Below, piece after piece: positions 17,391-25,490 of a stretch of 52,457 nucleotides of DNA. The stretch lies in contig JADGRA010000043.1 in NCBI GenBank assembly GCA_017881265.1, positions 1 through 52,457 of the forward strand. The letters are read 5' to 3'. Below the pieces are notes generated by a model that worked only from the letters and a program-made list of their open reading frames with translations, searched no databases and had not been told where the DNA came from. The position numbers and the translations under genes are program-made. Positions within the stretch are counted from its first letter, which is position 1; each line of letters starts with the position of its first letter. Source of the stretch: Myxococcaceae bacterium (lineage in GTDB: Bacteria > Myxococcota > Myxococcia > Myxococcales > Myxococcaceae).

Positions 17391-18445
17391 CGGAGGCCCT
17401 CCGCGACCACCGCGCGCAGCGCCGCCAGCACCACTTCCATGCTGTCCCAGGGCCCGACACCAATGCGCAGCGCGTCCCCGAGGCCAGGCAGCGCCCGAAG
17501 GACGCGCACCCGCACCCCCCGGGCGAGGAGGCGGGCCCCCCAGCTGGCGGCATGGGCGACGGGGATGCACAGGAAGTTGGCCCCGGAGGGAAGCGGGGAC
17601 AAGCCCACGCGACGCAGCTCTGCCGCCAGGCGCTCCCGGACATCCCGCGCCTCCGCTGTGCGCGCGCGCACCCAGGGCAAGTCCTCGGTGAGGGCCGCCA
17701 GCGCGGCCCGCTCCGCCACCGCGTTGACTTTGTACGGCCCCCGCACCAGCGCGAGCGCCGCCACCACGCGTTCGGCGCCCAAGCCATAGCCGACGCGAAG
17801 CCCGGCCAGCCCGAAGGCCTTGGAGAGGGTGCGGGTGATGAGGAGGTGGGGGAAGCGCTGAAGCGACGGCACCCAGGAGCGCTCGGCAAACTCACCGTAC
17901 GCCTCGTCCACCAGCACCAGGCCCTCAGCCGAGGCGAGGAGTTGCTCCAGCGCCCGGGCGGAGGCTTCGCGGCCGGTCGGGTTGTTGGGCGAGGCGACGT
18001 AGGTAATGCGTGCCCGGGCCGAAAGCAGCGCCTCCACGTCGAGGTCGCCGTCGGGGCGGAAGGGCACGCCATGCGGCCGCAGGCCATTGACGCGCGCGAA
18101 GGTGGGCAGCATGGAAAAGGTGGGCGCACAGAAGGCCACCGCCTCCCCCGGCTCGGCGAAGGCCCGCAGCGTGCAGTCGATGACGTCGTCGGAGCCGCAG
18201 CCCGTCACCACCTGCTCCGGCGTCACCCCGGCATAGTCGGCCAGGGCGGCGCACAGCGCGCGGGGGTCCGCCGGCGGGTAGCGGCTGATGCTCTGTGCGG
18301 ACACCAAGCGCACCGCCCGCTCTGCGGCCGGGGACGGACCCCAGAGGCTGGTGTTGTCGCTCACGTCCAACGGACACGCCCCGGCCTCGGGGTTGTAGCG
18401 CTCCAGCCCGGCCAGGGCGGCGCGCGGTACGGGAAGCCCCCTCAT
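17387..18445 (-). CDS. hisC: Histidinol-phosphate aminotransferase
   Basis: A 352-aa fold-type I PLP aminotransferase. The PLP lysine is in TRTLSKAFGLAGLRVGYG; the cofactor-binding segments SPNNPTG and VLVDEAYGEF are intact. The usual NENP substrate-loop motif is replaced by SDNTSLWG, a variant found in some HisC-like branches. The operon position between hisD and hisH supports the histidinol-phosphate role. ATGA overlaps exist at both ends. Confidence 0.94.
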   Translation of the reverse strand: MRGLPVPRAALAGLERYNPEAGACPLDVSDNTSLWGPSPAAERAVRLVSAQSISRYPPADPRALCAALADYAGVTPEQVVTGCGSDDVIDCTLRAFAEPGEAVAFCAPTFSMLPTFARVNGLRPHGVPFRPDGDLDVEALLSARARITYVASPNNPTGREASARALEQLLASAEGLVLVDEAYGEFAERSWVPSLQRFPHLLITRTLSKAFGLAGLRVGYGLGAERVVAALALVRGPYKVNAVAERAALAALTEDLPWVRARTAEARDVRERLAAELRRVGLSPLPSGANFLCIPVAHAASWGARLLARGVRVRVLRALPGLGDALRIGVGPWDSMEVVLAALRAVVAEGLR

Positions 18446-19743
18446 CGGGACCTCCAGGCCTCGGCAGCCGTGGCATGGGCGTACAGGCCCTCGCTTCGGG
18501 CCAGCGTCCCCACGTCCTCGGCCAGGGCAGCCGCCCCGGCCCGCGTCACCTGCTGCACCGTCGTCCAGCGGACGAAGTCCAAGGTGGACAGCCCGGAGTA
18601 GGAGCGGGCCAGGCCGCCGGTGGGCAGCACGTGGTTGGCCCCGGTGCAGTAGTCCGCGAAGGCACCGGACGTCGTTTCCCCCACGAAGATGGTGCCCGCA
18701 TGGCGAGAGCGGGCAGCCACGGTCTCGGCCTTTTCCACCGCGAGCAAGAGGTGCTCCGGCGCCCAGTCCGCGATGAAGGACAGCGCCTCCGCGAGGCTGT
18801 CGATGACGAGGACGGCCCCCTTGGTGCGGAGGGCGGCCGAGATGATGTCCCGGCGTGCCGCCGCCTGCGCCCCCCGCTCCAGCGCGTCGATGAGGCGAGT
18901 GGCCGTTTCCGCCTGGAGGACGAGGGCCACCACCGCCGCCTCCGGGTCGTGCTCGGCCTGGGCGAGGAGTTCGCGCGCGACGGCCTCCACGTCCGCCCGG
19001 CCATCCACGAGGGCCAGCAGCTCCGAAGGGCCGGCCGGGGAGTCGATGGCCACCACGCCCTGCACCTGCGCCTTGGCCTCGGCCACCCAGGCGTTGCCCG
19101 GCCCGACAATCCGGCTGACGCGCGGCACGCTGGCCGTCCCGTACGCGAGCGCGGCGATGGCACCGGCGCCACCCAGGGCAAATACGCGGTCCACGCCGGA
19201 CAGCGCGGCGGCGGCCAGCACCACGGCGGACGGGAGCCCGTTCGGCCCGGGAGGGGAGCAGAGGATGACCTCTTCCACGCCAGCGACGCGAGCCGGGACG
19301 ACTCCCATCAGCACGCTGCTCGGATAGGCCGCGCGCCCGCCGGGGGCGTAGACGCCTACCCGCTGGAGGGGGTCCGGCCGGCGCTCGACGGACACACCGG
19401 GCTCCACTTCCAGGCGGCAGGGTAGCGGACGCGTGGCCTGGTGGACGCGCGTCAGGTTACGCACCGCGCGCTCGAGGGCCTGGCGCAGGGGCGCCGCCAG
19501 GCCGCCGAGCGCCGCCTCGCACTGCGCGCGGGGGACTTCCAGCGAGTCCAGCGCGACGCCGTCCAGCTGTTGCGCCAGCGTGCGCAACGCCTCATCCCCG
19601 CGCGTCCGGACGGCCTCGAGGATGGCAGCCGTCTGCTGACGCAGCCGCCCCTCCCCGGCCTCGGCCGCGCGGGTCCGCAGGGCCCGCAGCGCAAGCGCGT
19701 CCAGTGCGTCCAGCCGCCCCGTCCACCGCAGCAGCGCAGTCAT
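18442..19743 (-). CDS. hisD: Histidinol dehydrogenase
   Basis: A 433-aa enzyme for the last two oxidations of histidine synthesis (histidinol to histidine via the aldehyde). Diagnostic stretches are GRAAYPSSVLMGVVPARVAGV, VSRIVGPGNAWVAEAK, IDSPAGPSELL with the zinc-ligand AQAEHD, and the catalytic EH pair in WAPEHLLL. The ATG at 19743 overlaps the hisG stop (ATGA). The frame is open upstream but without family sequence. Confidence 0.97.
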   Translation of the reverse strand: MTALLRWTGRLDALDALALRALRTRAAEAGEGRLRQQTAAILEAVRTRGDEALRTLAQQLDGVALDSLEVPRAQCEAALGGLAAPLRQALERAVRNLTRVHQATRPLPCRLEVEPGVSVERRPDPLQRVGVYAPGGRAAYPSSVLMGVVPARVAGVEEVILCSPPGPNGLPSAVVLAAAALSGVDRVFALGGAGAIAALAYGTASVPRVSRIVGPGNAWVAEAKAQVQGVVAIDSPAGPSELLALVDGRADVEAVARELLAQAEHDPEAAVVALVLQAETATRLIDALERGAQAAARRDIISAALRTKGAVLVIDSLAEALSFIADWAPEHLLLAVEKAETVAARSRHAGTIFVGETTSGAFADYCTGANHVLPTGGLARSYSGLSTLDFVRWTTVQQVTRAGAAALAEDVGTLARSEGLYAHATAAEAWRSR

Positions 19744-20597
19744 GGCAACAGCCTCTCGATGCGCGTCACCAGAATGCCCTCGCCGCCCAGTGCCTTGAGC
19801 GCCCCCACCGTGCGGTACAGGGCCGCCTCCCCCACCACCGCGTGCACCGCCACCAGCGGCCCCCCGCCGTGAAGTTCCAGCACCGTCGGGCCATTCAGCC
19901 CTGGCAGCACCTCCCGCACCTGGTCCAGCGCCGCCCGGGGGACGTTGGCCATGAGGTAACGCTTGCCCCGGGCGCGGACGACGCTGAGGAGCGCGTCCTG
20001 CAGCCCGGCCAGGGCGGTGGCCTTCGGCCCGGAGACGTCCGGCCGGGCCACCAGGCGGGCGCTGGAGTCGAGCAACGTCGCCACCTCCCGAAGCCCATTC
20101 ACCCGCAGCGTGCTGCCGGTGCTGGTGAGGTCCACCACCACGTCGGCGATGCCAAGGTGGGGCGCCACCTCGGCCGCTCCGGACACCGGCACCACCTCCA
20201 CCGGCAGCGAGCGCGCCGCGAACCAAGTTGCGGTGCAGCGGGGAAAGGACGTCGCCACCCGGGGACGGGCGGGCAGCTGCTCCACCGCCTCGATGCCCGC
20301 GTCCTCGCGGGCTGCCAGGACCAGCCGACACCGTCCAAACTCGAGGTCCAGCCGTGCCTCAATGGGCCGCCCGGACTCCTGCACCAAGTCCCAGCCGGTA
20401 ACACCCGCGTCGGCCACGCCGTCGGCCACCAGTTCCGCGATGTCCTGACTGCGGACGAAGATGGCCTCGAATTCTCCGCCAAGGGAAGCGGTGAGGGCGC
20501 GGTCTCCGCGGGCGCGGATTTCCAGCCCGGCGTCGGCGAACAAGTCCCGGGTGTCCTCGGCGAGGCGGCCTTTGTTGGGGAGAGCAATTCGAAGCAT
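19740..20597 (-). CDS. hisG: ATP phosphoribosyltransferase, long form
   Basis: A 285-aa HisG, the first and feedback-regulated enzyme of histidine synthesis, which joins ATP and PRPP. It is the long form that does not need HisZ. The catalytic core starts LRIALPNKGRL and includes TSTGSTLRVNGL (phosphate loop). The C-terminal ~75 residues form the allosteric ACT-like domain ending VGALKALGGEGILVTRIERLLP, which binds histidine in homologues. The ATG at 20597 matches the family N-terminus exactly. Upstream lies the leader peptide and terminator hairpin, so both attenuation and feedback inhibition are likely. Confidence 0.96.
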   Translation of the reverse strand: MLRIALPNKGRLAEDTRDLFADAGLEIRARGDRALTASLGGEFEAIFVRSQDIAELVADGVADAGVTGWDLVQESGRPIEARLDLEFGRCRLVLAAREDAGIEAVEQLPARPRVATSFPRCTATWFAARSLPVEVVPVSGAAEVAPHLGIADVVVDLTSTGSTLRVNGLREVATLLDSSARLVARPDVSGPKATALAGLQDALLSVVRARGKRYLMANVPRAALDQVREVLPGLNGPTVLELHGGGPLVAVHAVVGEAALYRTVGALKALGGEGILVTRIERLLP

Positions 20598-20641
20598 GGG
20601 GTGACCTGGTGGAGCTGCGAGGGACGTCCAGAAACGACAAA

Positions 20642-20669
20642 GGGCCCGGTCGCGGTGGCGAACGGGCCC
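20642..20669 (-). terminator. Attenuator hairpin upstream of hisG
   Basis: On the minus strand, 12-nt arms (GGGCCCGTTCGC and GCGACCGGGCCC, one mismatch) close a 4-nt loop and are followed by TTTGTCGTTTC. This is a strong intrinsic terminator located between the stop of the His-rich leader ORF (20696) and the hisG start (20597), exactly where an attenuator should be. Confidence 0.72.
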
Positions 20670-20695
20670 AGTCGGGAGAAGCCTTGGTGTGGGGG

Positions 20696-20824
20696 CTAGG
20701 AGTGGATGGACGTCACGCCATGCGCCCGCACCGACCCGATGGGGCCGTGCCGATGGTGCGCATGGGAATGGTGCTGCGTGAGGTTGACCACGGCGCAATG
20801 GGTAACATGACGGAGTCCGCGCAC
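20696..20824 (-). CDS. hisL: his operon leader peptide (His-rich)
   Basis: A 42-codon ORF on the hisG transcript containing the run HHSHAHHRH (six His in nine codons) plus three or more further His codons. It ends in TAG about 27 nt before the terminator hairpin. The GTG at 20824 has GGAGG about 10 nt upstream and is the preferred start; a second GTG at 20788 would give a shorter peptide with the same His run. By analogy with enterobacterial HisL, ribosome stalling at the His codons when charged tRNA-His is scarce would alter the downstream RNA fold and let transcription enter hisG. There is no other sign of function for the peptide itself. Confidence 0.68.
   Translation of the reverse strand: MRGLRHVTHCAVVNLTQHHSHAHHRHGPIGSVRAHGVTSIHS
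20718..20765 (-). promoter_or_regulatory. Leader-region hairpin overlapping the His codon run
   Basis: CCATGCGC and GCGCATGG are perfect 8-bp arms, with an inner ACC/GGT extension. The 5' arm lies within the His codons (SHAHHRH). A ribosome stalled there would open this hairpin, so it is a candidate for the pause/1:2 structure of the attenuator. Confidence 0.5.
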
Positions 20825-20948
20825 GCAAACCCGCCCTCCCGCCCTCCCGGGGGCGACGGTGGGCACGGGACGTGCTAGCCCAACGTCTCCCGTCTGCGGG
20901 CTGAGTGCACTCCGCAGCCGGCGGAAGGGATTGCCCCGCTTGTCCTTC

Positions 20949-21317
20949 ATGCCTCCCCTGTTGCTGGTCCGCTGCGCCATCGCTGCGGTGTGGCTGTACG
21001 AAGGGCTCTGGTGCAAGGTGCTCGGCCGCCTGCCCAACCAGAAGGCCATTGTGGAGGCCGTCCCCTACCTCGGCCCCATTCGCGCGGACGTGTTTCTCCC
21101 GGCCTTGGGCGTCCTCGAGTCCGCCGTCGCCGTCTGGGTGCTGAGTGGATGGGAGCCCATCTGGGCGGCCGTGTTTCAGACGGCACTGCTGGTGGGAATG
21201 AATACCAACGGCCTTCTTTTCGCGCGAAAGCTCATCCACGACCCGGCGGGCATGGTGGTGAAGAACTTCGTCTTCGTCATCCTCATCTGGGTGGCGGCGG
21301 CACAGGGCAGCCATTGA
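20949..21317 (+). CDS. DoxX-like small membrane protein
   Basis: A 122-aa integral membrane protein with four hydrophobic segments and the DoxX_3-like pattern: a first helix with AVWLYEGLWCKVLG, then a segment with LGVLESAVAVWVL, and the C-terminal ARKLIHDPAGMVVKNFVFVILIWVAA. The ATG at 20949 begins directly at the first membrane helix. Its last bases overlap the TTG start of the BtaA-like gene (TTGA), so the two are translationally coupled. The biochemical role of this family is unsettled. It is divergent from the his operon, with promoters in the 125-bp gap. Confidence 0.75.
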   Translation: MPPLLLVRCAIAAVWLYEGLWCKVLGRLPNQKAIVEAVPYLGPIRADVFLPALGVLESAVAVWVLSGWEPIWAAVFQTALLVGMNTNGLLFARKLIHDPAGMVVKNFVFVILIWVAAAQGSH

Positions 21318-22216
21318 CTGCCCAGGCGCAAGCGGCCGAAACGCCGTGGCGCCGAGGGCGCTTCGACACCCGCGTCGCAGCCCAGCGACTCCTCTTCGGA
21401 CACATGTACGAGGACGTCGCCATTGAGGCGCGTGCCTTTCCCCCCGGAGGACAGGTCTTCTGCATTGCCTCGGCGGGCGACACCGCCCTGGCGCTGGCCG
21501 AACACCACCGGGTGGTCGCCGTGGACATCAACCCAGTCCAGCTGGCCTACGCACAGACTCGCCTCGACGGCGCTGCTGCTAGGACCGGCACGGCAGAACG
21601 TCTGATGGGCTTCGGACGCTCGCTCTTGCCGCTCGCCGGGTGGCACCGCGCGCGAGTGAAGGAATTCCTCGGCTTCGACTCCGCCCCCGCGCAGCTCGCC
21701 TTCTGGCACGCGCACCTGGACACCTGGCGTTTCCGGGCAGGGGTGGACCTCCTGCTGTCGGTGACCGGGCTGCGCCGCGTCTACGCCTCGCCCTTCCTCA
21801 GCGTCTTGCCACCGCACTTTGGCGCGGTGATGCGGGCGCGCATGGAGCGCTGCTTCACACACCACCCCAACGCCACCAACCCCTATGCCCGTGCACTGCT
21901 GCTGGGCGACTTCCCACCCGCCCGCGCGCCGCGGCAGGCCGTGGAACTCGTCTGTGCCGACGCTGCCGAGTACCTCGAAGCCGCTCCCGCCGGAAGCTTC
22001 GACGGCTTCACCCTCTCCAACGTCCTCGACGGCGCCCCGTCCGTCTACCGCACCCGCCTTCTTGCAGCGGTGCGAAGGGCCGCCAAGCCCGCGGCACCCC
22101 TGGTGCTGCGTAGCTTTGGCGAGCCGTTGCAGCCCGCGACTCGCAACGTCGCACGGGACGACCGCTCCATGCTGTGGGGCTCCGTCGAGGTGACGGACGC
22201 AGCCAGCACCGCCTGA
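21314..22216 (+). CDS. DUF3419 / BtaA-like S-adenosylmethionine:diacylglycerol 3-amino-3-carboxypropyl transferase
   Basis: A 300-aa SAM-dependent protein of the DUF3419 family, which includes BtaA. BtaA transfers the aminocarboxypropyl group of SAM to diacylglycerol in the synthesis of betaine lipids (DGTS). Family motifs are RLLFGHMYEDVAIEARAFP, VFCIASAGDTALALA and VVAVDINPVQLAYAQ (SAM site), and the late TLSNVLDGAPS. The RFDTRVAAQRLLFGHMYED stretch is needed by the family, so the start must lie upstream of the ATG at 21403; the coupled TTG at 21314 is the only good candidate. No btaB-like N-methyltransferase is adjacent, so the lipid product is uncertain. Confidence 0.8.
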   Translation: MTAQAQAAETPWRRGRFDTRVAAQRLLFGHMYEDVAIEARAFPPGGQVFCIASAGDTALALAEHHRVVAVDINPVQLAYAQTRLDGAAARTGTAERLMGFGRSLLPLAGWHRARVKEFLGFDSAPAQLAFWHAHLDTWRFRAGVDLLLSVTGLRRVYASPFLSVLPPHFGAVMRARMERCFTHHPNATNPYARALLLGDFPPARAPRQAVELVCADAAEYLEAAPAGSFDGFTLSNVLDGAPSVYRTRLLAAVRRAAKPAAPLVLRSFGEPLQPATRNVARDDRSMLWGSVEVTDAASTA

Positions 22217-22497
22217 CGCGCCGCGCCCCATCTGTCGTCCATGCAACCCGACGTCGCTTTCCAGGGCCGTGCGCGACATGCACGTGTGCTGCGAGGACCG
22301 CAGGATTTGCGCGCTGTGCGGCACACAGCGCATCCCTGTTCCCCAAAGGGCTGCGACGCGGTGCCGTCGCACGCGGCTGACTCGGCGTGGGCGCTGGAGG
22401 GACGCACAAACGCCCGGGCCCGGCGTCGCCTCCCCTTGGGGACCGTTCCTTGCAACGCCCCAAGACAAACGGTGTCGAAGCGCGCTTGGGTTGGTGT
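22217..22497. other. Intergenic region upstream of the V-ATPase operon
   Basis: 281 bp with no credible gene. Short frames here lack codon bias and ribosome-binding sites. It must contain the promoter of the V-ATPase operon, but no convincing -35/-10 or sigma-54 element was found. Confidence 0.4.
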
Positions 22498-22827
22498 GTG
22501 ACGGATGACCTGGACCAGCTGCTCGAGGCGGAACGACGCCTTGCCGCACGCCTCGACGAGGCAAGGACAGCTGCAACCCAGCTGCTGGAGCTGGCCCGCG
22601 CCGATGCCCAAGCCCTCGCCCAGCGCGCCGCCGAAGACGAGCGCGTCGGGTGTGCCCGCATCGCCCAGGAGACGGAAGCCGAGCTCGACGCCGAGCTGAA
22701 GCGCATTTCTGCCCGGGCGGAGGCGCGCGCGCAGCTCTACAGCCAAATAGGCGAGGCCCGGCTCCGCGAGCTCTCCGTCTTCGTCCTTCAGGCGCTCCTC
22801 GAGGACGTGCCGGCGGTGCAGCCGTGA
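22498..22827 (+). CDS. V/A-type ATPase peripheral-stalk subunit G/H-like
   Basis: A 109-aa protein that is almost entirely charged heptad-like helix (LEAERRLAARLDEARTAATQLLELARADAQ...AELDAELKRISARAEARAQLY). Subunits G/H of bacterial and archaeal V/A-type ATPases have this form; they pair with subunit E in the peripheral stalk. It starts at GTG, is first in the ATPase operon, and its stop overlaps the GTG of the subunit I gene. The sequence itself is low in family-specific residues, so the call rests largely on coiled-coil character and gene position. Confidence 0.7.
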   Translation: MTDDLDQLLEAERRLAARLDEARTAATQLLELARADAQALAQRAAEDERVGCARIAQETEAELDAELKRISARAEARAQLYSQIGEARLRELSVFVLQALLEDVPAVQP

Positions 22828-24692
22828 TTCTCCGGATGAGCCGCGTGCGTGTCCTCGGCCCGCGGGAGGCGCTTTCCAGGACGCTGGAGGCGCTTCAGGA
22901 CTTGGGCCTGGTCCACCTCTCCGCCCCAGCAAGCCGAGGCGCCCTCGCCACGGCTGCGCTCGAGCCCAGGCAGCTGCGCCTCGAGCGGCAGCTGAAGCGA
23001 ATCCTCGACGACGTCAGGAGTGCCACCGCCCTGCTCGGCGCGGACGAAGTGCGAACGTCTGCGTCGCACCCCCCGGGGCCCTGGGGGCGCACGGCGCGCC
23101 TCGCCCGACAGGTCCGGCGGGAAGCCGAACGCCTCCAGACGCGCGGCCGGGCGCTGGAAGAGGAGCGTGCACTGCTCGCCAAGTACCAGGACGTCATGGC
23201 GGTGTTCGGCAAGCTCTTCGAGCGTGGCGTGGCGCCCGGTCTCCGGGCCTACCTCGTCGTCCTCCGAGCCGGTCAGCTGGGCAGTGTAGAGCGGCTGCGC
23301 ACGCTCCTGGATGGCTCGCTGGGCAGGGACTTCGAGTTGCGGACCCACCCCCTTCCCAGCGGAGAGCTGGTGCTGCTGCTGCTCGTCCCGCTGAGCAACG
23401 CGCCACGGGTGGAGCGCCTGCTCGGCGAGAGTGGAGTTGAGCAGGTGCCTCTTCCACGCGGGTACGAGGGGCAGTCGCTGGCAGATGCCGTCCCTCACAT
23501 CCTCGAGCGCCTGCACGCCATCCCGGGCGAGCTGGAGGAGGTGGCCAAGGCCCGGGCCCAGCTTCGCCAGCGGCTTCCCGAGCTCGCCGAGGATGCCGCC
23601 GCCGTCCACGACCGCCTGTCCCAGCTCGAGGGGCTGCGCCTGTCGGCTTCGACGCCGCACGCCTTCGTGCTCGAAGGCTGGGTCCCGACGACGGAAGTCC
23701 GACGTCTCACCACGCGTCTCACCGAGACGGTGGGCCCGTCGGTGTCCGTCGAGGAGCTCGCGGCGGAGCACTGGACGGCGGAGGCCCCGGTAGTGCTGCA
23801 CAACCCGCGCCTCTTCCGCCCCTTCCAGCTGTTGGTGGGCATGCTGCCCCTACCGCGCTACGGCAGCATCGACCCGACGCCGTTTGTCGCCATCTTCTTC
23901 CCGATGTTCTTCGGTCTGATGGTGGGCGACGTCGGCTACGGCCTGGTCCTCGCATTGGTGGGTCTCCTCCTGCGCCGCCGCTCCAGGCCCGGGACGTCAC
24001 TGCGGGCCATCTCCGAAATCGCGCTGGGCTGCGCGCTCTTCACCTGCATCTTCGGCGTCCTCTTCGGAGAGTTCTTCGGAGACCTCGGCCGGCACTGGTT
24101 CGGCATGCGGCCGCTCGTGCTCGACCGCGAGGAGCCCCGGGACATCGTCTCCTTCCTCGGGCTGTGCATCGCCCTCGGTCTGGTGCACGTCATGCTCGGG
24201 CTGGTCCTGGGCGTGGTCAGTGCCTTCCGCGGCCACCCGCGCCAGGCCATCGGTCGCGGGCTGTCGGCGCTCATGCTGCTGCTCATCACCGGGGCCTTGC
24301 TGGCGGCGTTTCGAATCCTGCCGCACCAGCTGTTGAGTCCGCTGGTGGTCGCGCTGCTCGTCGCCTTCCCGCTGCTCATCATCGCCGAGGGACTGGTCGC
24401 CCCGGTGGAGTTGCTCTCCACGCTCGGCAACGTCCTCTCCTACGCCCGCATCATGGCGCTCGGGACCGCCTCGGTCATGCTGGCGCTGGTGGCCAACAAG
24501 CTCAGTGGCGCGATGGGCAGCGTGGTGGTGGGCGTCATCTTTGGGCTGCTCTTCCATCTCATCAACTTCGGACTTGCCTTGTTCAGCCCCACCATCCAGG
24601 GACTCCGGCTCCAGTACGTGGAGTTCTTCGGCCGCTTCTACAGCCCGGGCGGCGTTCAGTACCGCCCTTTCCGCCATTGGAGGAACACCTGA
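22824..24692 (+). CDS. ntpI: V/A-type ATPase subunit I (membrane rotor stator, a-type)
   Basis: A 622-aa subunit I that forms the proton or sodium half-channels beside the c-ring. Residues ~1-345 are the cytoplasmic arm with long coiled-coil segments; ~345-600 hold about seven membrane helices. The segment FFPMFFGLMVGDVGYGLVLALVG and the SYARIMALGTASVMLALVANK helix (with the essential Arg) are diagnostic. The GTG start overlaps the previous stop as GTGA; an ATG four codons later is an alternative. The end overlaps the start of subunit K by one base (TGATG). Confidence 0.93.
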   Translation: MILRMSRVRVLGPREALSRTLEALQDLGLVHLSAPASRGALATAALEPRQLRLERQLKRILDDVRSATALLGADEVRTSASHPPGPWGRTARLARQVRREAERLQTRGRALEEERALLAKYQDVMAVFGKLFERGVAPGLRAYLVVLRAGQLGSVERLRTLLDGSLGRDFELRTHPLPSGELVLLLLVPLSNAPRVERLLGESGVEQVPLPRGYEGQSLADAVPHILERLHAIPGELEEVAKARAQLRQRLPELAEDAAAVHDRLSQLEGLRLSASTPHAFVLEGWVPTTEVRRLTTRLTETVGPSVSVEELAAEHWTAEAPVVLHNPRLFRPFQLLVGMLPLPRYGSIDPTPFVAIFFPMFFGLMVGDVGYGLVLALVGLLLRRRSRPGTSLRAISEIALGCALFTCIFGVLFGEFFGDLGRHWFGMRPLVLDREEPRDIVSFLGLCIALGLVHVMLGLVLGVVSAFRGHPRQAIGRGLSALMLLLITGALLAAFRILPHQLLSPLVVALLVAFPLLIIAEGLVAPVELLSTLGNVLSYARIMALGTASVMLALVANKLSGAMGSVVVGVIFGLLFHLINFGLALFSPTIQGLRLQYVEFFGRFYSPGGVQYRPFRHWRNT

Positions 24693-24913
24693 TGCAGCTC
24701 TTAGGCATTACCCTTAGCGCCGCCCTGGCTATCGCCATTCCCACCCTCGCCACGGCGTGGGCTCAATCGCGCATCGGTCCGGCGGCAGCAGCGAGCCTGG
24801 CCGAGAAACCGGAGCTGAGTGGCACCGTCATCATCATGATTGCCATCCCGGAGACGATGTCCATTCTCGGCTTCGTGGTGGCGATGTTCATCATGTTCCG
24901 CGCTGGAGGTTGA
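24692..24913 (+). CDS. ntpK: V/A-type ATPase subunit K (c-type proteolipid)
   Basis: A 73-aa two-helix proteolipid that forms the rotor ring. Helix 1 is ~2-22 and helix 2 ~45-68, with the ion-binding Glu 54 in AIPETMS, the usual PET motif of V/A-type c subunits. Helix 1 carries no Gln at the level of the Glu, a residue used by sodium-binding rings, so proton coupling is more likely (inference). Ribosome-binding site GGAGGAAC precedes the ATG. It is a single-hairpin subunit, not the four-helix duplicated form of Enterococcus. Confidence 0.9.
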   Translation: MQLLGITLSAALAIAIPTLATAWAQSRIGPAAAASLAEKPELSGTVIIMIAIPETMSILGFVVAMFIMFRAGG

Positions 24914-24914
24914 C

Positions 24915-25490
24915 GTGCCGCTGGCAGATTTGCTGGCAGCGCTCGAGCGCGAAGCGCAGGCCAGCGAGGCCGAGGAGCTCGCACGCGCCAAGGCGGAGGC
25001 CGAACGACTGCGTCAGCTTGCCGCTGGCGAGGGCACGGCGCGTCTGGAGCAACGTCTGGCCGAACACCGCCGCACGCTTCGCGCCCAAGCCGAGGGACGC
25101 CTCGTCGAGGCGCGGCGGAAGGCGGAGGACCGGGTGCTGGAGAAGCGGAGGGAACTGCTCGACCGCGTCTTTCAGGGCGCGCTCGCCCTCCAAGGGGAGG
25201 TCCGTAGCTGGCCGGCCTACGCCAACGCGCTTGAACGCGACGTGCGTACGCTGCTCGGCCTCATCCGGGGCGAGGCGGTCGTCCTTCGGTGCGCGACCCC
25301 GGATTGCGGTGCGGTCACCGGGGCAGCGGGGGGCGCCCAGGTGGAGGCCTCCGGCGAGGTGGTGACCGGCGTCCGCCTTGCGACGGCGGATGGACGGCTG
25401 GAAATGGACCGCACCCTCGCCGCCCGCGTGGAGGCAGCCCGCCCGACGCTGGCCATCCGCCTGGTGCAGCTGGTGGAGGCCGGCCGGTGA
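24915..25490 (+). CDS. ntpE: V/A-type ATPase subunit E (peripheral stalk)
   Basis: A 191-aa protein. The first ~95 residues are a charged helix (ALEREAQASEAEELARAKAEAERL...). The C-terminal globular part ends VRLATADGRLEMDRTLAARVEAARPTLAIRL, which matches the subunit E head that binds the A3B3 collar. The GTG start follows GGAGG that overlaps the end of ntpK, fixing it. It pairs with the G/H-like subunit at 22498. Confidence 0.88.
   Translation: MPLADLLAALEREAQASEAEELARAKAEAERLRQLAAGEGTARLEQRLAEHRRTLRAQAEGRLVEARRKAEDRVLEKRRELLDRVFQGALALQGEVRSWPAYANALERDVRTLLGLIRGEAVVLRCATPDCGAVTGAAGGAQVEASGEVVTGVRLATADGRLEMDRTLAARVEAARPTLAIRLVQLVEAGR

Noticed and set aside
22269-22508. Cys-rich 79-codon ORF before the V-ATPase operon
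   Set aside because: It overlaps the real start of the stalk-subunit gene, lacks an SD and has poor codon bias despite two CxxC-like pairs.
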